Part shown: positions 18,127-26,965 of the stretch, in pieces
Numbering within the stretch: position 1 is the first letter of the stretch
Layout of the letters: every line of letters begins with the position of its first letter
Assembly (NCBI GenBank): GCA_963714415.1
Contig: CAVQOL010000003.1
Span: 310,001 to 374,000, forward strand
Length of the DNA: 64,000 nucleotides
DNA from: JAGXRK01 sp963714415
GTDB lineage: Bacteria; Bacteroidota; Ignavibacteria; Ignavibacteriales; Ignavibacteriaceae
Reading direction: 5' to 3'
Program-made: the position numbers and the translations under genes
The notes under the pieces: model-generated
Seen by the model: the letters and a program-made list of their open reading frames with translations, nothing else
The model's database searches: none
Told to the model about the DNA's origin: nothing

Positions 18127-18203
18127 TAATGTTCAGCGTTTCATCCATAGTAAATGCCTGCTGAATTGTTGATTGATTCTGATTCATCGTGCTGTTAAAC
18201 AAA

Positions 18204-19100
18204 TTATACATTGTAATGTCTGATCATAATAATTGGTATATATTCTATAGATCGACCCACAATAGCAAAAAATTGCATATCAACTTCACCAGCTTGCAAT
18301 CTGGGGATATCTGTATGGTTATAAGTGTTCCATATATCGAATTTGTATGAAGGTTGATCTATTAATTTTTCCATAATATCGTTATGAAGATCAACCATTA
18401 AAGCATTCGAGTGAACAGTGACTAATGAAGATTCAAAAAATTCATTTCCATTAATTGTTGTAGATATTTCATCAGGGACATAACCGAGCTTATAAACGAC
18501 AATTTCAACCGGAACATTTTGAATTTTTCTTGCAGTACCGGAATAATTTATAATACCGGATTTAAATTCATCTAATCCTGTTCCGCTTCCACCATCAAGT
18601 TGAATCATTTTTTTTGTAAGAGATTGATTATTCGTTTTAATCGTATAAAAATATACTCCAGCACTTCCTCTGCTTATCCAATTTATGCTGTAATTACCAG
18701 CAGTTAGAAACTGGCTTTTTAAATCAATTAGCTCTCCGAGAATGTTATGTACAGAAACTTCAACGAGTCCATCAACAGGAATTGAAAATTGAATTCTTGT
18801 TGAAGGATTGAAAGGATTTGGAAAATTCTGGTCAACATAAAGGGAATTTGGGATTGTAAAATCATCACCATTAACAGACGTTATAAGATTATAAGTCCAG
18901 TTGCCGGATTGATCTGAAAAAACGGAATCTATAATTCCATTGTCAAGATTTTTTATTTCAACTTTTGAATTAAGAATAGGAGCATTAGTCTTTAAATCTT
19001 TTACATTTCCTGTTAAAGTCTGAGCTGAAAATTGATATAAATTAGCTGAAAAAAGTAATAAAAATATAAATCTAAAAGTCGTTTTAATTGAACAGCGCAT
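18204..19100 (-). CDS. M19 peptidase, N-terminal fragment with an internal T9SS-like sorting module
   Basis: 298 residues: signal peptide ending FSAQ (about 26); start of a carboxypeptidase-regulatory-like domain (QTLTGNVKDLKTNAPIL); residues 88-168 a complete T9SS type A-like module (NFPNPFNPSTRIQFSIP ... GVYFYTIKTN ... LTKKMIQL); then PVEIVVYKLGYVPDEIST, which looks like the rest of the regulatory domain; then the catalytic domain starting MVDLHNDIMEKL with the HxD zinc ligands H239 and D241. The sorting module is thus nested inside a domain ahead of the enzyme instead of at the C-terminus. Frame lost near 18220 after EYIP. Confidence 0.87.
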   Translation of the reverse strand: MRCSIKTTFRFIFLLLFSANLYQFSAQTLTGNVKDLKTNAPILNSKVEIKNLDNGIIDSVFSDQSGNWTYNLITSVNGDDFTIPNSLYVDQNFPNPFNPSTRIQFSIPVDGLVEVSVHNILGELIDLKSQFLTAGNYSINWISRGSAGVYFYTIKTNNQSLTKKMIQLDGGSGTGLDEFKSGIINYSGTARKIQNVPVEIVVYKLGYVPDEISTTINGNEFFESSLVTVHSNALMVDLHNDIMEKLIDQPSYKFDIWNTYNHTDIPRLQAGEVDMQFFAIVGRSIEYIPIIMIRHYNV

Positions 19101-19250
19101 TAGAAGAAATTCCTTGTTATGGTTCTAGATAAAAAAATACATTTAATTATTAAGATATAAAAATTTCTGCTATATGCGAACAAATTAAACAGTTGTTTTT
19201 ATACAAAAATTGATCCTCAAACAACATTTATTTTAACTAAGAATAGCTGC

Positions 19251-19275
19251 TTTTTACATTTCTATGACACTTACT
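19251..19275 (+). promoter_or_regulatory. Copy 1 of an upstream motif TTTTTACA-TTTC-ATGACA
   Basis: TTTTTACATTTCTATGACAC, 60-84 bases before the Omp85-like gene. Two other genes in the next 4 kb have the same string upstream (20546-20573 and 23036-23065). The core is two T(T/G)ACA half-sites repeated with an 11-base period. Confidence 0.4.
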
Positions 19276-19334
19276 CAAAATATTTTTATAAATTATAAGC
19301 GTGAAGATTCCGTCATCTAAGAAAAGGAAGAATA

Positions 19335-20441
19335 ATGAACAAAATTTACTTTGCTTTAGCAATAATTATCTTCATTAACTCTGTGATATTTTCACAGCAG
19401 GTAAAAGAGGAATCCAACCGAGCTAATTTCGAAATACTTCCGATTATAAATTATGATTCCGATGTGGGATTTGGGTATGGAGCGAAAGCATTTTTATATG
19501 ATTTTTTCAGAAAGAATGAAAGCTTCGATCTCATTCTTTACAATAGCACGAAAGGGGAGAGATGGTACAGGTTGGTTTTTTCTCTCACCGATTTTGAGAA
19601 GAGACAGGGAACGGTTTATCCATTCGCATTCGATCTTATTTTAGATTACGATAAATACAATAATTATAAATACTTCGGCATTGAAAATTATTTTGACTAT
19701 GATGACGAAGATGAATACGAAATTTATACAAGGGAGCAATTTGAAATTACCGGTATGTTCAGTAAAGGATTTACTAAAAATCTTGTTGCGGAAGTGGGAA
19801 TCAGTTATAAACTAATAAACAGTTTTAACTTTGATACAAGCGGAGTACTTGAAAATACTATTTCCCAATTCAATAATAAAAATATAAATTTCCCATCATT
19901 CCGGATTAATGTAAGGTACGATACAAGAAACAGTTTCATTAATCCTTCAGCCGGATTTGTTGCACAACTTGAAACCGAATCCGCTTTTAAAAGCAGTATT
20001 TCAAATGTTGGTTTTTTTAAAACAGGATTAACTCTTCAAAATTATACTTCTTTATTCCATCCGAAAATTACTGTAGCCTCAAGAATATTGGCGCAGATGA
20101 TTTTACCATCCGATATTCCATTTCAAATTCAACTACCGATTGGTGGAAACAGGACAATAAGAGGATTGCAGCAGGATAGATATCTTTCAGCTTCAACTCT
20201 TGTTATAAATAATGAAATAAGATTTCCGATTTGGTGGAGATTTGGTGGAATTGTTGGACTTGATATGGGTATGACCGGAACTACTTCAGATTATAATTTT
20301 TATGATGATAAATTATCAGGTTGGATTGTTGCTCCTGCAGCCGGATTAAGACTTTATATGGATAATTTTATTGTTCGTTTCGATGTTGGATTTACAAAAG
20401 ACTACATGGGCATTTATTTTAACTTCGGGCATATGTTTTAG
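19335..20441 (+). CDS. Omp85/BamA-type outer-membrane barrel protein without POTRA domains
   Basis: 368 residues. Signal peptide ending IFSQ, then a barrel directly: NYDSDVGFGYGAKAFLYDFF at the start, the Omp85 strand VRYDTRNSFINPSAGF (193-208), and GGNRTIRGLQQDRY (270-283), the VRGY/F-like motif of loop 6 in the Omp85/two-partner-secretion family. Ends in an aromatic residue (GHMF). Too short for POTRA repeats, so it is not BamA; such small members are often annotated as surface antigen D15 proteins. Function unknown. Carries motif copy 1 upstream and has AGGAAGA close to its ATG. Confidence 0.8.
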   Translation: MNKIYFALAIIIFINSVIFSQQVKEESNRANFEILPIINYDSDVGFGYGAKAFLYDFFRKNESFDLILYNSTKGERWYRLVFSLTDFEKRQGTVYPFAFDLILDYDKYNNYKYFGIENYFDYDDEDEYEIYTREQFEITGMFSKGFTKNLVAEVGISYKLINSFNFDTSGVLENTISQFNNKNINFPSFRINVRYDTRNSFINPSAGFVAQLETESAFKSSISNVGFFKTGLTLQNYTSLFHPKITVASRILAQMILPSDIPFQIQLPIGGNRTIRGLQQDRYLSASTLVINNEIRFPIWWRFGGIVGLDMGMTGTTSDYNFYDDKLSGWIVAPAAGLRLYMDNFIVRFDVGFTKDYMGIYFNFGHMF

Positions 20442-20545
20442 CGTTTAGGTTAAGGTTCAAGTTTAAGGCTTCCTGAATGCATTTGGATTTAAGTAGGGAT
20501 AAAGAAAATATCTTAACGCATAAGCATAGCATAATAGTTTACATT

Positions 20546-20573
20546 CTTTTGACAATTTCATGACAACTAATAA
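20546..20573 (+). promoter_or_regulatory. Copy 2 of the upstream motif TTTTGACAATTTCATGACA
   Basis: CTTTTGACAATTTCATGACA and then ACTAATAA, 58-85 bases before the 5'-nucleotidase start at 20631. Nearly identical to the copy at 23036-23065 over 17 bases. Confidence 0.42.
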
Positions 20574-20630
20574 TTGGGATATTTTGAGATTGTAACCAGC
20601 AATTTCAAAACAAATTTAAAAGGTGATGTC

Positions 20631-22376
20631 ATGAAAAAAATTAACATTTTCATTTCGATTCTTTTATTAGCAATTCTTCCGTACACGGGTTTTTCTCAAC
20701 AAACCGTTACAATTCTGCATCTTAATGACACGCATTCTACTTTAGCTCCACTTGGACCAAGAGATGCATTTCTTAACGGAACCACGGGTGGAATTGCCCG
20801 CGCTACATCAGTAATCGGTTTCGAAAGATCTATAGATCCGAATTTAATATTACTGCATGCCGGTGATATATCAATTGGCGATCTTTTTTTTAATTATGGT
20901 TTTCAAGTTCCAGAGTTAACCTGGATGAGTATGATGGGATTTGACGCAATGACTCTCGGTAATCATGAATTTGATCTAACTCCTGCGGCTTTGCTTGGTT
21001 CATTACAGAATGTTTTTCCGAGTCCCGCTGGTGCGTTTCCTATTCTGGGTGCAAATGTTGATGCAGCCGCAATTTCCGACCTTGACGCGTATATAAGTGA
21101 TTATACCACAAAAACGGTTGGTGCGGTTAAAATTGGAATATTCGGATTACTTACTCCGGCTACTAATATTCTTTCACTACCGGATCCTGTTGTTATTGAA
21201 GATAATATTGAGGAGATAATGAGTATTGCTGGAACCACATCCTTTATCCTACGTAATACAGAAGGATGCGATATTGTAATTCTATTATCTCATCTTGGAC
21301 TTGAATTTGATATGGCAATAGCATCGATGGTACCCGGAATTGATGTTATAATTGGTGGGCACGATCATTATAAATACGAAGCACCATTACCGATTCCAAA
21401 TCCTGGTGGTGGAACTACATGGGTTGCTCAGGCCGGATCGAATTATATGTATATCGGTAAGATGAATTTAAATATTGATTCTGAGGGAAATATAACTCTT
21501 TCTGATTATGCTCTTATTCCACTTGATGAGAATGTACCGGAAGAACCAACAGTTAAAGCAATGGTTGACGGAATGATTAGTGATATAGAGACTTTTTATG
21601 ATACTCCTTTCTTTACACAACCATTTGGCTATTCAAATGCTTTTCACAAAGAAGAAGCAACAGATCTATTAAGTTTAGGTGCGCATGATACACCTATTGG
21701 TAATCTTGCAGCAGATGCATTTAAAAATTTAACCGGCACTCAGATAGCGATTCATGCCGGAGGATCAACTGCTTTACCGATATGGGAAGGTCCATTCAAT
21801 CTGGCAGATATTTTCAGAGTTAATGGGTACGGTTTCAACACTGTAAATACGTTGGGATTTCAACTAGCAACATTTCAGATGACTGGTGAAGCACTTTGGA
21901 TGGGTTTAGAATTCGGATTAAGCGAAATAGAAAAAAATGATGAATTCTTTATTCAGGTTTCCGGACTTGAGTATAAATATGATGCTACAAAACCTGTTTG
22001 GGAAAGAGTCGTTTCTGTAACTGTAAATGGAAATATGATTAATCCTTATGCAAAATATTCTGTTACTGCAAGTGAATTGGTTTTAACTCTTCTGGACTAT
22101 TTAGGAATACCATATTCTGATCCAAATATTTTAGTTGGAGTTACAGAATTTGAAGCATTAGCCGCTTATGTGATGACTTTAAATAATTTTCTCCATCCAA
22201 AGGAAATTGGCAGAGTAGTAAATGTTGGGAATTTTGAATTAGCTAATCATATAAACATAAATGGATGGTTTAATTCTGAACCCGGTCAGTTTTTGCCTGA
22301 TTTAACGTTAGGCGGGCCATTCAGCTTAAATATAAACATTAAAGAAAAATTACCGAATGTATTTCAGGCAAGATAA
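20631..22376 (+). CDS. Secreted 5'-nucleotidase/UshA-like metallophosphatase, main fragment
   Basis: The start at 20631 (signal peptide MKKINIFISI ... GFSQ) is preferred over an ATG 57 bases upstream; AAAGGTGA precedes it. Dinuclear-metal phosphatase signatures follow: ILHLNDTH (D33, H35), LLHAGD (D79), LGNHEFD (N111, H112) and IIGGHDHY. The C-terminal nucleotidase domain appears from about residue 330 (DTPIGNLAADAF, IHAGGST). It hydrolyses nucleotides or related phosphoesters outside the inner membrane to release phosphate and nucleosides. The frame is lost near 22350 after KEKLP; the next frame supplies the C-terminus. Confidence 0.92.
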   Translation: MKKINIFISILLLAILPYTGFSQQTVTILHLNDTHSTLAPLGPRDAFLNGTTGGIARATSVIGFERSIDPNLILLHAGDISIGDLFFNYGFQVPELTWMSMMGFDAMTLGNHEFDLTPAALLGSLQNVFPSPAGAFPILGANVDAAAISDLDAYISDYTTKTVGAVKIGIFGLLTPATNILSLPDPVVIEDNIEEIMSIAGTTSFILRNTEGCDIVILLSHLGLEFDMAIASMVPGIDVIIGGHDHYKYEAPLPIPNPGGGTTWVAQAGSNYMYIGKMNLNIDSEGNITLSDYALIPLDENVPEEPTVKAMVDGMISDIETFYDTPFFTQPFGYSNAFHKEEATDLLSLGAHDTPIGNLAADAFKNLTGTQIAIHAGGSTALPIWEGPFNLADIFRVNGYGFNTVNTLGFQLATFQMTGEALWMGLEFGLSEIEKNDEFFIQVSGLEYKYDATKPVWERVVSVTVNGNMINPYAKYSVTASELVLTLLDYLGIPYSDPNILVGVTEFEALAAYVMTLNNFLHPKEIGRVVNVGNFELANHININGWFNSEPGQFLPDLTLGGPFSLNINIKEKLPNVFQAR

Positions 22377-22950
22377 TGTCCAGATGAAATTTCCTGCAGC
22401 AAACTTAGTATTCAATGGATCAGAAGTTGAATATCTTTTAGTTGATCAGAACCAGATTACAATCCGGGGAAGCGGTATAATAAAAGGATATGGAAACTAT
22501 GAGTATTTAATCACTGCGTATGATGGTGGTGCAGTGCCAGCCTATGATAAGGTTAAAGTTGCACTCTGGAAAAAAAGTAACGAAGAAATAATATATAGCA
22601 ATCCTGCATTAACTTCATTAAACTCAGGCGCGGTTATAATTCATAAATCAGTCTTCGCAAAAGATGGGGTAGAATCATTACAACCAGAAGTCTATACACT
22701 GGAACAAAATTATCCAAATCCTTTTAATCCAACCACAAAAATTAGTTTCAGTATTCCTGAAGCAGGACTAGTCCAGCTAAAAGTTTATAATTTGCTTGGA
22801 GAAGAAGTTGCTACTCTTTCTAATGAAGAAAAATTACCTGGAAGATATGAAGTCGTATTCGATGCAAATAATCTTTCATCGGGAGTATATCTGTATTCCA
22901 TCAGGGCAGGGAATTATACAGAAAGCAGAAAAATGATATTACTTAAATAA
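22357..22950 (+). CDS. 5'-nucleotidase, C-terminal fragment with T9SS type A sorting domain
   Basis: Continues the nucleotidase: MKFPAANLVFNGSEVEYLLV and a beta-rich spacer (GSGIIKGYGNYEYLITAYDG), then the sorting domain NYPNPFNPTTKISFSIPEAG ... SSGVYLYSIRAGNYTESRKM with the usual LLK end. One added base in an A run explains the break. The enzyme is therefore exported by T9SS and probably surface-attached or released. Confidence 0.88.
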   Translation: MYFRQDNVQMKFPAANLVFNGSEVEYLLVDQNQITIRGSGIIKGYGNYEYLITAYDGGAVPAYDKVKVALWKKSNEEIIYSNPALTSLNSGAVIIHKSVFAKDGVESLQPEVYTLEQNYPNPFNPTTKISFSIPEAGLVQLKVYNLLGEEVATLSNEEKLPGRYEVVFDANNLSSGVYLYSIRAGNYTESRKMILLK

Positions 22951-22978
22951 AGATTAAAAAGTATAGTAACTAATATTT

Positions 22979-23006
22979 TAACCCCGGTTATCTGATCGGG
23001 GTTTTT
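22979..23006 (+). terminator. Intrinsic terminator after the 5'-nucleotidase
   Basis: AACCCCG / CGGGGTT stem (about 22980-22986 and 22997-23003) with a 10-base loop followed by TTTTT. Classic rho-independent form. Confidence 0.85.
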
Positions 23007-23035
23007 AATTGCTAATTAGTTTACAATCTATTATA

Positions 23036-23065
23036 TCTTTTTTACAATTTCATGACACCTGTTAG
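23036..23065 (+). promoter_or_regulatory. Copy 3 of the upstream motif TTTTTACAATTTCATGACA
   Basis: CTTTTTTACAATTTCATGAC and then ACCTGTTAGC, about 45-70 bases before the small barrel gene at 23109 and 30 bases after the nucleotidase terminator, so it lies where the promoter of the barrel-lipoprotein operon should be. Confidence 0.42.
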
Positions 23066-23108
23066 CATTAAAAATTTGATATTCCATTAGAGACTTTAGG
23101 AGGTTATG

Positions 23109-23732
23109 ATGAAAACAAAAATTGTATTTATATCGCTATTTCTTATATCGCTCAACGGTTATACACAGGTAAATGAAGCAGAATTAAGACATTGTTATAA
23201 GCAGGGAAATATTGAGTTAAGTTTCTTTACAAATGTAGGTAAGGTAGTTAGAACTACTATTAGTACATATGAATATTGGGATGATAATTCTATTTATCAA
23301 GATGTTGATATCGACTTTTTTATAGGTGCAGCTGTTGACTATTATATTTTCGACAGACTCTCTATTGAACCGGAAGTAAACATTATCAATATAACAAAAA
23401 CCGATCCTTCTTATGCTATAATCGGGAATTTATGCTATACTTTCTTTTGTCCTTCAGAAAACAATCACTTCTATGTAAAACTTGGGTACGGCTGGGGGGC
23501 TAAAGAAAATATTGATCATGCTAATAATGGTAATGGCGGTTATAGAATTATCAATGGTGCTCTTGGATTCAAAACAAGAATTTCGTCGAGTTTTACATAT
23601 AGGGTAGAATTAAATTATAGAAGTATGAGCTCAGAAAGTTCTAATGAAAATATTAGTTATATAGTATCTAACCAAAATAATACTACCAGTAATTCTATGT
23701 CTATATCAGCAGGAATAAATTTTCTTTTTTGA
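23109..23732 (+). CDS. Small outer-membrane beta-barrel protein (tandem copy 1)
   Basis: 207 residues from the second of two adjacent ATGs; AGGAGG (23098-23103) fits either, and the paralog next door begins the same way (MKTKI.FIS). Signal peptide to about residue 18, then alternating strands (KQGNIELSFFTNVGKVV, FIGAAVDYYIFDRLSIEPEV, YVKLGYGWGAKE, SMSISAGINFLF) typical of an 8-10 stranded outer-membrane barrel. No named family recognised. First gene of a likely four-gene operon to 26555. Confidence 0.75.
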   Translation: MKTKIVFISLFLISLNGYTQVNEAELRHCYKQGNIELSFFTNVGKVVRTTISTYEYWDDNSIYQDVDIDFFIGAAVDYYIFDRLSIEPEVNIINITKTDPSYAIIGNLCYTFFCPSENNHFYVKLGYGWGAKENIDHANNGNGGYRIINGALGFKTRISSSFTYRVELNYRSMSSESSNENISYIVSNQNNTTSNSMSISAGINFLF

Positions 23733-23748
23733 TAAGAGGTAATCAGAA

Positions 23749-24414
23749 ATGAAAACAAAAATTATATTCATATCGTTAATTCTATTATTACTAGACGGAT
23801 ATGCTCAGGTAAGAGAGGTAGGCGTTAGACAATACTATAAGCAGGGAGATATTGAGTTTAGTTTTTTTATGGATTTAGGTAATAAAACCAGGATAGTAGA
23901 AAATTCCTCTACGGAAATTTATATGCTGGACGATACAACTTATTCAAACAGTTATAGTTTTAAACATGATTCTAAGTCCGTTGAATTTATTATTGGTGCT
24001 TCTGTGGGTTATTATATTATTGATGGTCTGTCTATTGAGCCGGAACTTGGCATAAATCTTACAGATGAAGGACCTTCAGTTACTCTTATCGGAAATCTAT
24101 GTTATACTTTTTATGTTCCCATGAAAAGTATCTTACCATATCTGAAGATAGGTTACGGTTGGGGAAAGTATGATAACGAATATAACTATCCGGATGCCTC
24201 ATTTGAATCTAATGACTATAAAATAATTAATGGATCTGTCGGTTTAAAATTTAAATATTCTTCAAGTTTAGCATTAAGAATTGAAGCAAATTATAGAAAT
24301 CTGCGCGCCGATTATTCAATTAAAAATGAATACATTGGTTATTCTGATTTAAATCAGACAAAAATTAGCAATGATATCTTTTCTCTTTCCTTTGGAATTT
24401 ATATTATAATATAA
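23749..24414 (+). CDS. Small outer-membrane beta-barrel protein (tandem copy 2)
   Basis: 221 residues, clearly a duplicate of the preceding gene: shared KQGDIEFSFFMDLGN, FIIGASVGYYIIDGLSIEPE, LIGNLCYTF and LKIGYGWGKYD. Starts 16 bases after it, with AGAGG 11 bases before ATG. Main difference is extra loop sequence near residues 45-70. Presumably in the same outer-membrane system as the lipoproteins that follow; role unknown. Confidence 0.75.
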   Translation: MKTKIIFISLILLLLDGYAQVREVGVRQYYKQGDIEFSFFMDLGNKTRIVENSSTEIYMLDDTTYSNSYSFKHDSKSVEFIIGASVGYYIIDGLSIEPELGINLTDEGPSVTLIGNLCYTFYVPMKSILPYLKIGYGWGKYDNEYNYPDASFESNDYKIINGSVGLKFKYSSSLALRIEANYRNLRADYSIKNEYIGYSDLNQTKISNDIFSLSFGIYIII

Positions 24415-24430
24415 TGAGAGAGTATTAAAA

Positions 24431-26011
24431 ATGAAGACAATATTATGCTTTGTAAATATCTATGCTGATAAGATATTAATCTTTATGATAATTTTTAGTT
24501 TAATATTTTTTCCTCATTGCTCTGCAAACAGAATAGAAAGACTAACTGGTTCGGCGGAAGAAATTGGTGCTACGGTACCTTCAAAGGATTTTCCATATTT
24601 AAAGCTGCACATGAAAAAGGGGGAGGTTTATGTATTAAATAACTGGGAACTAAAAATAGACGAAAATGTAATATCAGGCATAGGCAATCATCTAGATATT
24701 AACAGACAACAAATTGAAGAAGGTCAGTTTACAATTCTATTAAAAGATATTGTTTTAGCTGAGACTAATCAGATTAAATCCTCGAGCGCAGTCGGTGTTC
24801 TTGCTGCACTTACGGTTGTTACAGGGCTCTTTACAATATTTTGTATTGCAAATCCCAAAGCCTGTTTCGGTTCGTGTCCTACTTTTTATGTGCACGACGG
24901 AAATGATTATGTGGTTAAATCCGAAGGTTTCTCCTCTTCGATTTCTCCGGCTCTCGAAGAAAAAGATATTGATGCGTTGTACAACGTTAAAACTGAAAGT
25001 GAAAATTTTGAAATTCAGTTGAGAAACGAAGCTTATGAAACTCATGTGATAAGATCAGCAAATATACTTGCAGTTCCAAAACTTAAAGATGGAAGGACTT
25101 TTATAACACCGGAGGGGATATATTATCAAGTAAGTAATTTAACTGAAGCATCTCAAGCAGTTGATGAAGAAGGTGATTGCTCGGAAAAATTATGTTCACT
25201 TGATGGTATCGAAAGATTTAGTCCGGCGGATTCAAACAATCTGGCTGAAAAAGAAGAAATTGAAATTTCCTTTTATGATTTAACAAAAGGAAATAAAGGA
25301 CTTGTAATAGCTTCCAGGCAAACTCTACTCACTACATTTTTATTCTATCAAACCCTCGCCTATATGGGAACTTCTGCAGGTTACTGGTTTGCAAATCTGG
25401 AGCGAAATAGCAATACATTCAAAGAGATATTAAACAATCCGCGAAAAGAAATGGGTGGAATTGAAGTCTTTATTCAAAACGAAAAAGGCGAATGGGAAAA
25501 GACAAATGAAATTAGCGAACATGGTCCAATTGCTACTGATACAAAAATCATTCCCTTAAAATATCAAACAGATAATTCAACATTGAAAATAAAACTGAGA
25601 ATGACAAAGGGTTTGTGGAGAATTGATTATGTAGCATTAGCTGATTTAGGAAATGAAGTTCAAGCCGTTACAATTGAACCTCAAAGTTCGTTTCCTGAGT
25701 TTTCAGATGGAAGCAAAGTGACTTCACTTCTTAGGAATCCGGATTCAGTCTTAGTTACCTTTCCAGGAGACAAATATTTCCTTAATTATAAACTTCCAAA
25801 GAATTATAATGATTATGAATTATTCTTAGAAAGTCAGGGTTACTATCTTGAATGGATCAGAGGTGAATGGCTAGCAGAAGAAAATCCTGATAAAGTATAC
25901 CAGATGTTTTTTAATCCAAAACAATACTTTAAAGATCTTGCACCGCAGTTCAAGGAAATTGAAGCTGAGATGGAAGAAACTTTTTGGAGTAGTAAATATG
26001 TATTACCATAA
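24431..26011 (+). CDS. Lipoprotein of unknown function with SCPTFYVHDG motif
   Basis: 526 residues. Hydrophobic N-terminus ending in a lipobox-like IFFPHC (cysteine about residue 35). A glycine/alanine-rich hydrophobic patch (AVGVLAALTVVTGLFTIFCI) precedes a cysteine cluster ACFGSCPTFYVHDGNDYVV, then EGFSSSISPALEEKDIDALY. The SCPT(F/V)Y..DG plus EgFSsSI...E..D.D.LY combination is one I associate with uncharacterised Bacteroidota/Chlorobi lipoproteins, but I know no function. Overlaps the next gene by 14 bases, so translation is coupled. Confidence 0.72.
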   Translation: MKTILCFVNIYADKILIFMIIFSLIFFPHCSANRIERLTGSAEEIGATVPSKDFPYLKLHMKKGEVYVLNNWELKIDENVISGIGNHLDINRQQIEEGQFTILLKDIVLAETNQIKSSSAVGVLAALTVVTGLFTIFCIANPKACFGSCPTFYVHDGNDYVVKSEGFSSSISPALEEKDIDALYNVKTESENFEIQLRNEAYETHVIRSANILAVPKLKDGRTFITPEGIYYQVSNLTEASQAVDEEGDCSEKLCSLDGIERFSPADSNNLAEKEEIEISFYDLTKGNKGLVIASRQTLLTTFLFYQTLAYMGTSAGYWFANLERNSNTFKEILNNPRKEMGGIEVFIQNEKGEWEKTNEISEHGPIATDTKIIPLKYQTDNSTLKIKLRMTKGLWRIDYVALADLGNEVQAVTIEPQSSFPEFSDGSKVTSLLRNPDSVLVTFPGDKYFLNYKLPKNYNDYELFLESQGYYLEWIRGEWLAEENPDKVYQMFFNPKQYFKDLAPQFKEIEAEMEETFWSSKYVLP

Positions 26012-26555
26012 TATAGTTATTAAACTGACCTGTATTCTCTCATTCGTTTTTATGACCAGTTGTGCAGTTACTAATGCCCCCACTGATTGGCTGTCCGATA
26101 CTAAAGATGTTGCTAGTGATACATATGGCGGTTGGATAACGATTACTGCTTTAGATGCCACTGAAAAAGTATTTGAATATAGTGGTGAATTTATTGCTGT
26201 AGATGAAAAAAACGTCTATTTACTTTATGATTCAGTCTATATCATTTCTAAAACTGATATTCGAAAATCTGTTCTTGAAATAGATGAAAAAAATTCAATT
26301 GAGTATGGGCTATGGACACTGGTTGGAACTTTGGCCACAATATCAAATGGAAAATTTTTAATTATCACAGCTCCGTCTTGGCTTTTATTCGGAATACCTT
26401 CTGTAGCTGGAGAATCGTACAGAGATTATTATGAATCGGAGTATCCAGATTCTCTTTACTGGGAGAGTGTATCTAAGTTTACGCGGTTCCCGCAAGGTCT
26501 TCCCGATGATGTACATCATTATAGCCTTAGAGCTAAAATAATTCCGGAGAACTGA
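25998..26555 (+). CDS. Small lipoprotein of unknown function
   Basis: 185 residues from ATG 25998, chosen over an ATG 60 bases upstream because GGAG (25986-25989) sits 8 bases before it and the protein then begins with a lipoprotein signal (FVFMTSC lipobox, cysteine about 22). The rest is mixed alpha/beta with DVASDTYGGWITITALDATE and a predicted hydrophobic strand FLIITAPSWLLFGIPSV. Its overlap with the preceding lipoprotein gene suggests that the two work together. Confidence 0.68.
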   Translation: MYYHNIVIKLTCILSFVFMTSCAVTNAPTDWLSDTKDVASDTYGGWITITALDATEKVFEYSGEFIAVDEKNVYLLYDSVYIISKTDIRKSVLEIDEKNSIEYGLWTLVGTLATISNGKFLIITAPSWLLFGIPSVAGESYRDYYESEYPDSLYWESVSKFTRFPQGLPDDVHHYSLRAKIIPEN

Positions 26556-26965
26556 ATTTTCCCAATAGTTAGTCTAAAATCATTTAGAAAAAAAATCGAA
26601 TAAAAAAATAATTTTATCTAATAATTATTCGAACTGAATATACATTTAGGCAAGTTTTCAACTATTATTTCCTGTCCTATTTAAAATACTCAATTCCTTA
26701 TCGTTGTATCTATTTCTCTCTCCATAGCAAAATCATCTGAATCAATTCAAATTATTCCAATTTTTGGATATAAATAATGTATATCAGTTGATAATGATTA
26801 AATAATTATGCAGATTTAACAATAAATCTCAGAGATTTTGTCATTCCCTTCGCTCAACTGAGTAAGATTTCAAAATAATTATTTTTAGCATTGAATTAAT
26901 GTTGTAAGAAAATATAATATTTTCACTAGAAAGTTTGACAAGTTCATTTATACTTTGTTTGAATA
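26556..26965. other. Gene-free region with half of a palindromic element
   Basis: AT-rich, no credible frame. At 26840-26862 GTCATTCCCTTCGCTCAACTG matches the left half of the gtcattccc repeat class seen elsewhere but no right arm follows, so it is a degenerate copy. The kinase promoter should be in the last 80 bases. Confidence 0.5.
26891..26918 (+). promoter_or_regulatory. Candidate sigma-70-like promoter of the kinase-regulator operon
   Basis: TTGAAT (26891-26896), 16-base spacer, TATAAT (26913-26918), 48 bases before the GTG start. In such AT-rich sequence a match like this can arise by chance, and many Bacteroidota promoters follow a different consensus. Confidence 0.3.

Noticed and set aside
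24870..24900. Cysteine cluster ACFGSCPTFY as a haem or iron-sulphur site
   Set aside because: It has no CxxCH histidine and too few cysteines for a cluster; a disulphide is more likely.
24755..25045. Minus-strand open frame of 96 codons
   Set aside because: Fully inside the lipoprotein gene at 24431 on the other strand, with no start signal.
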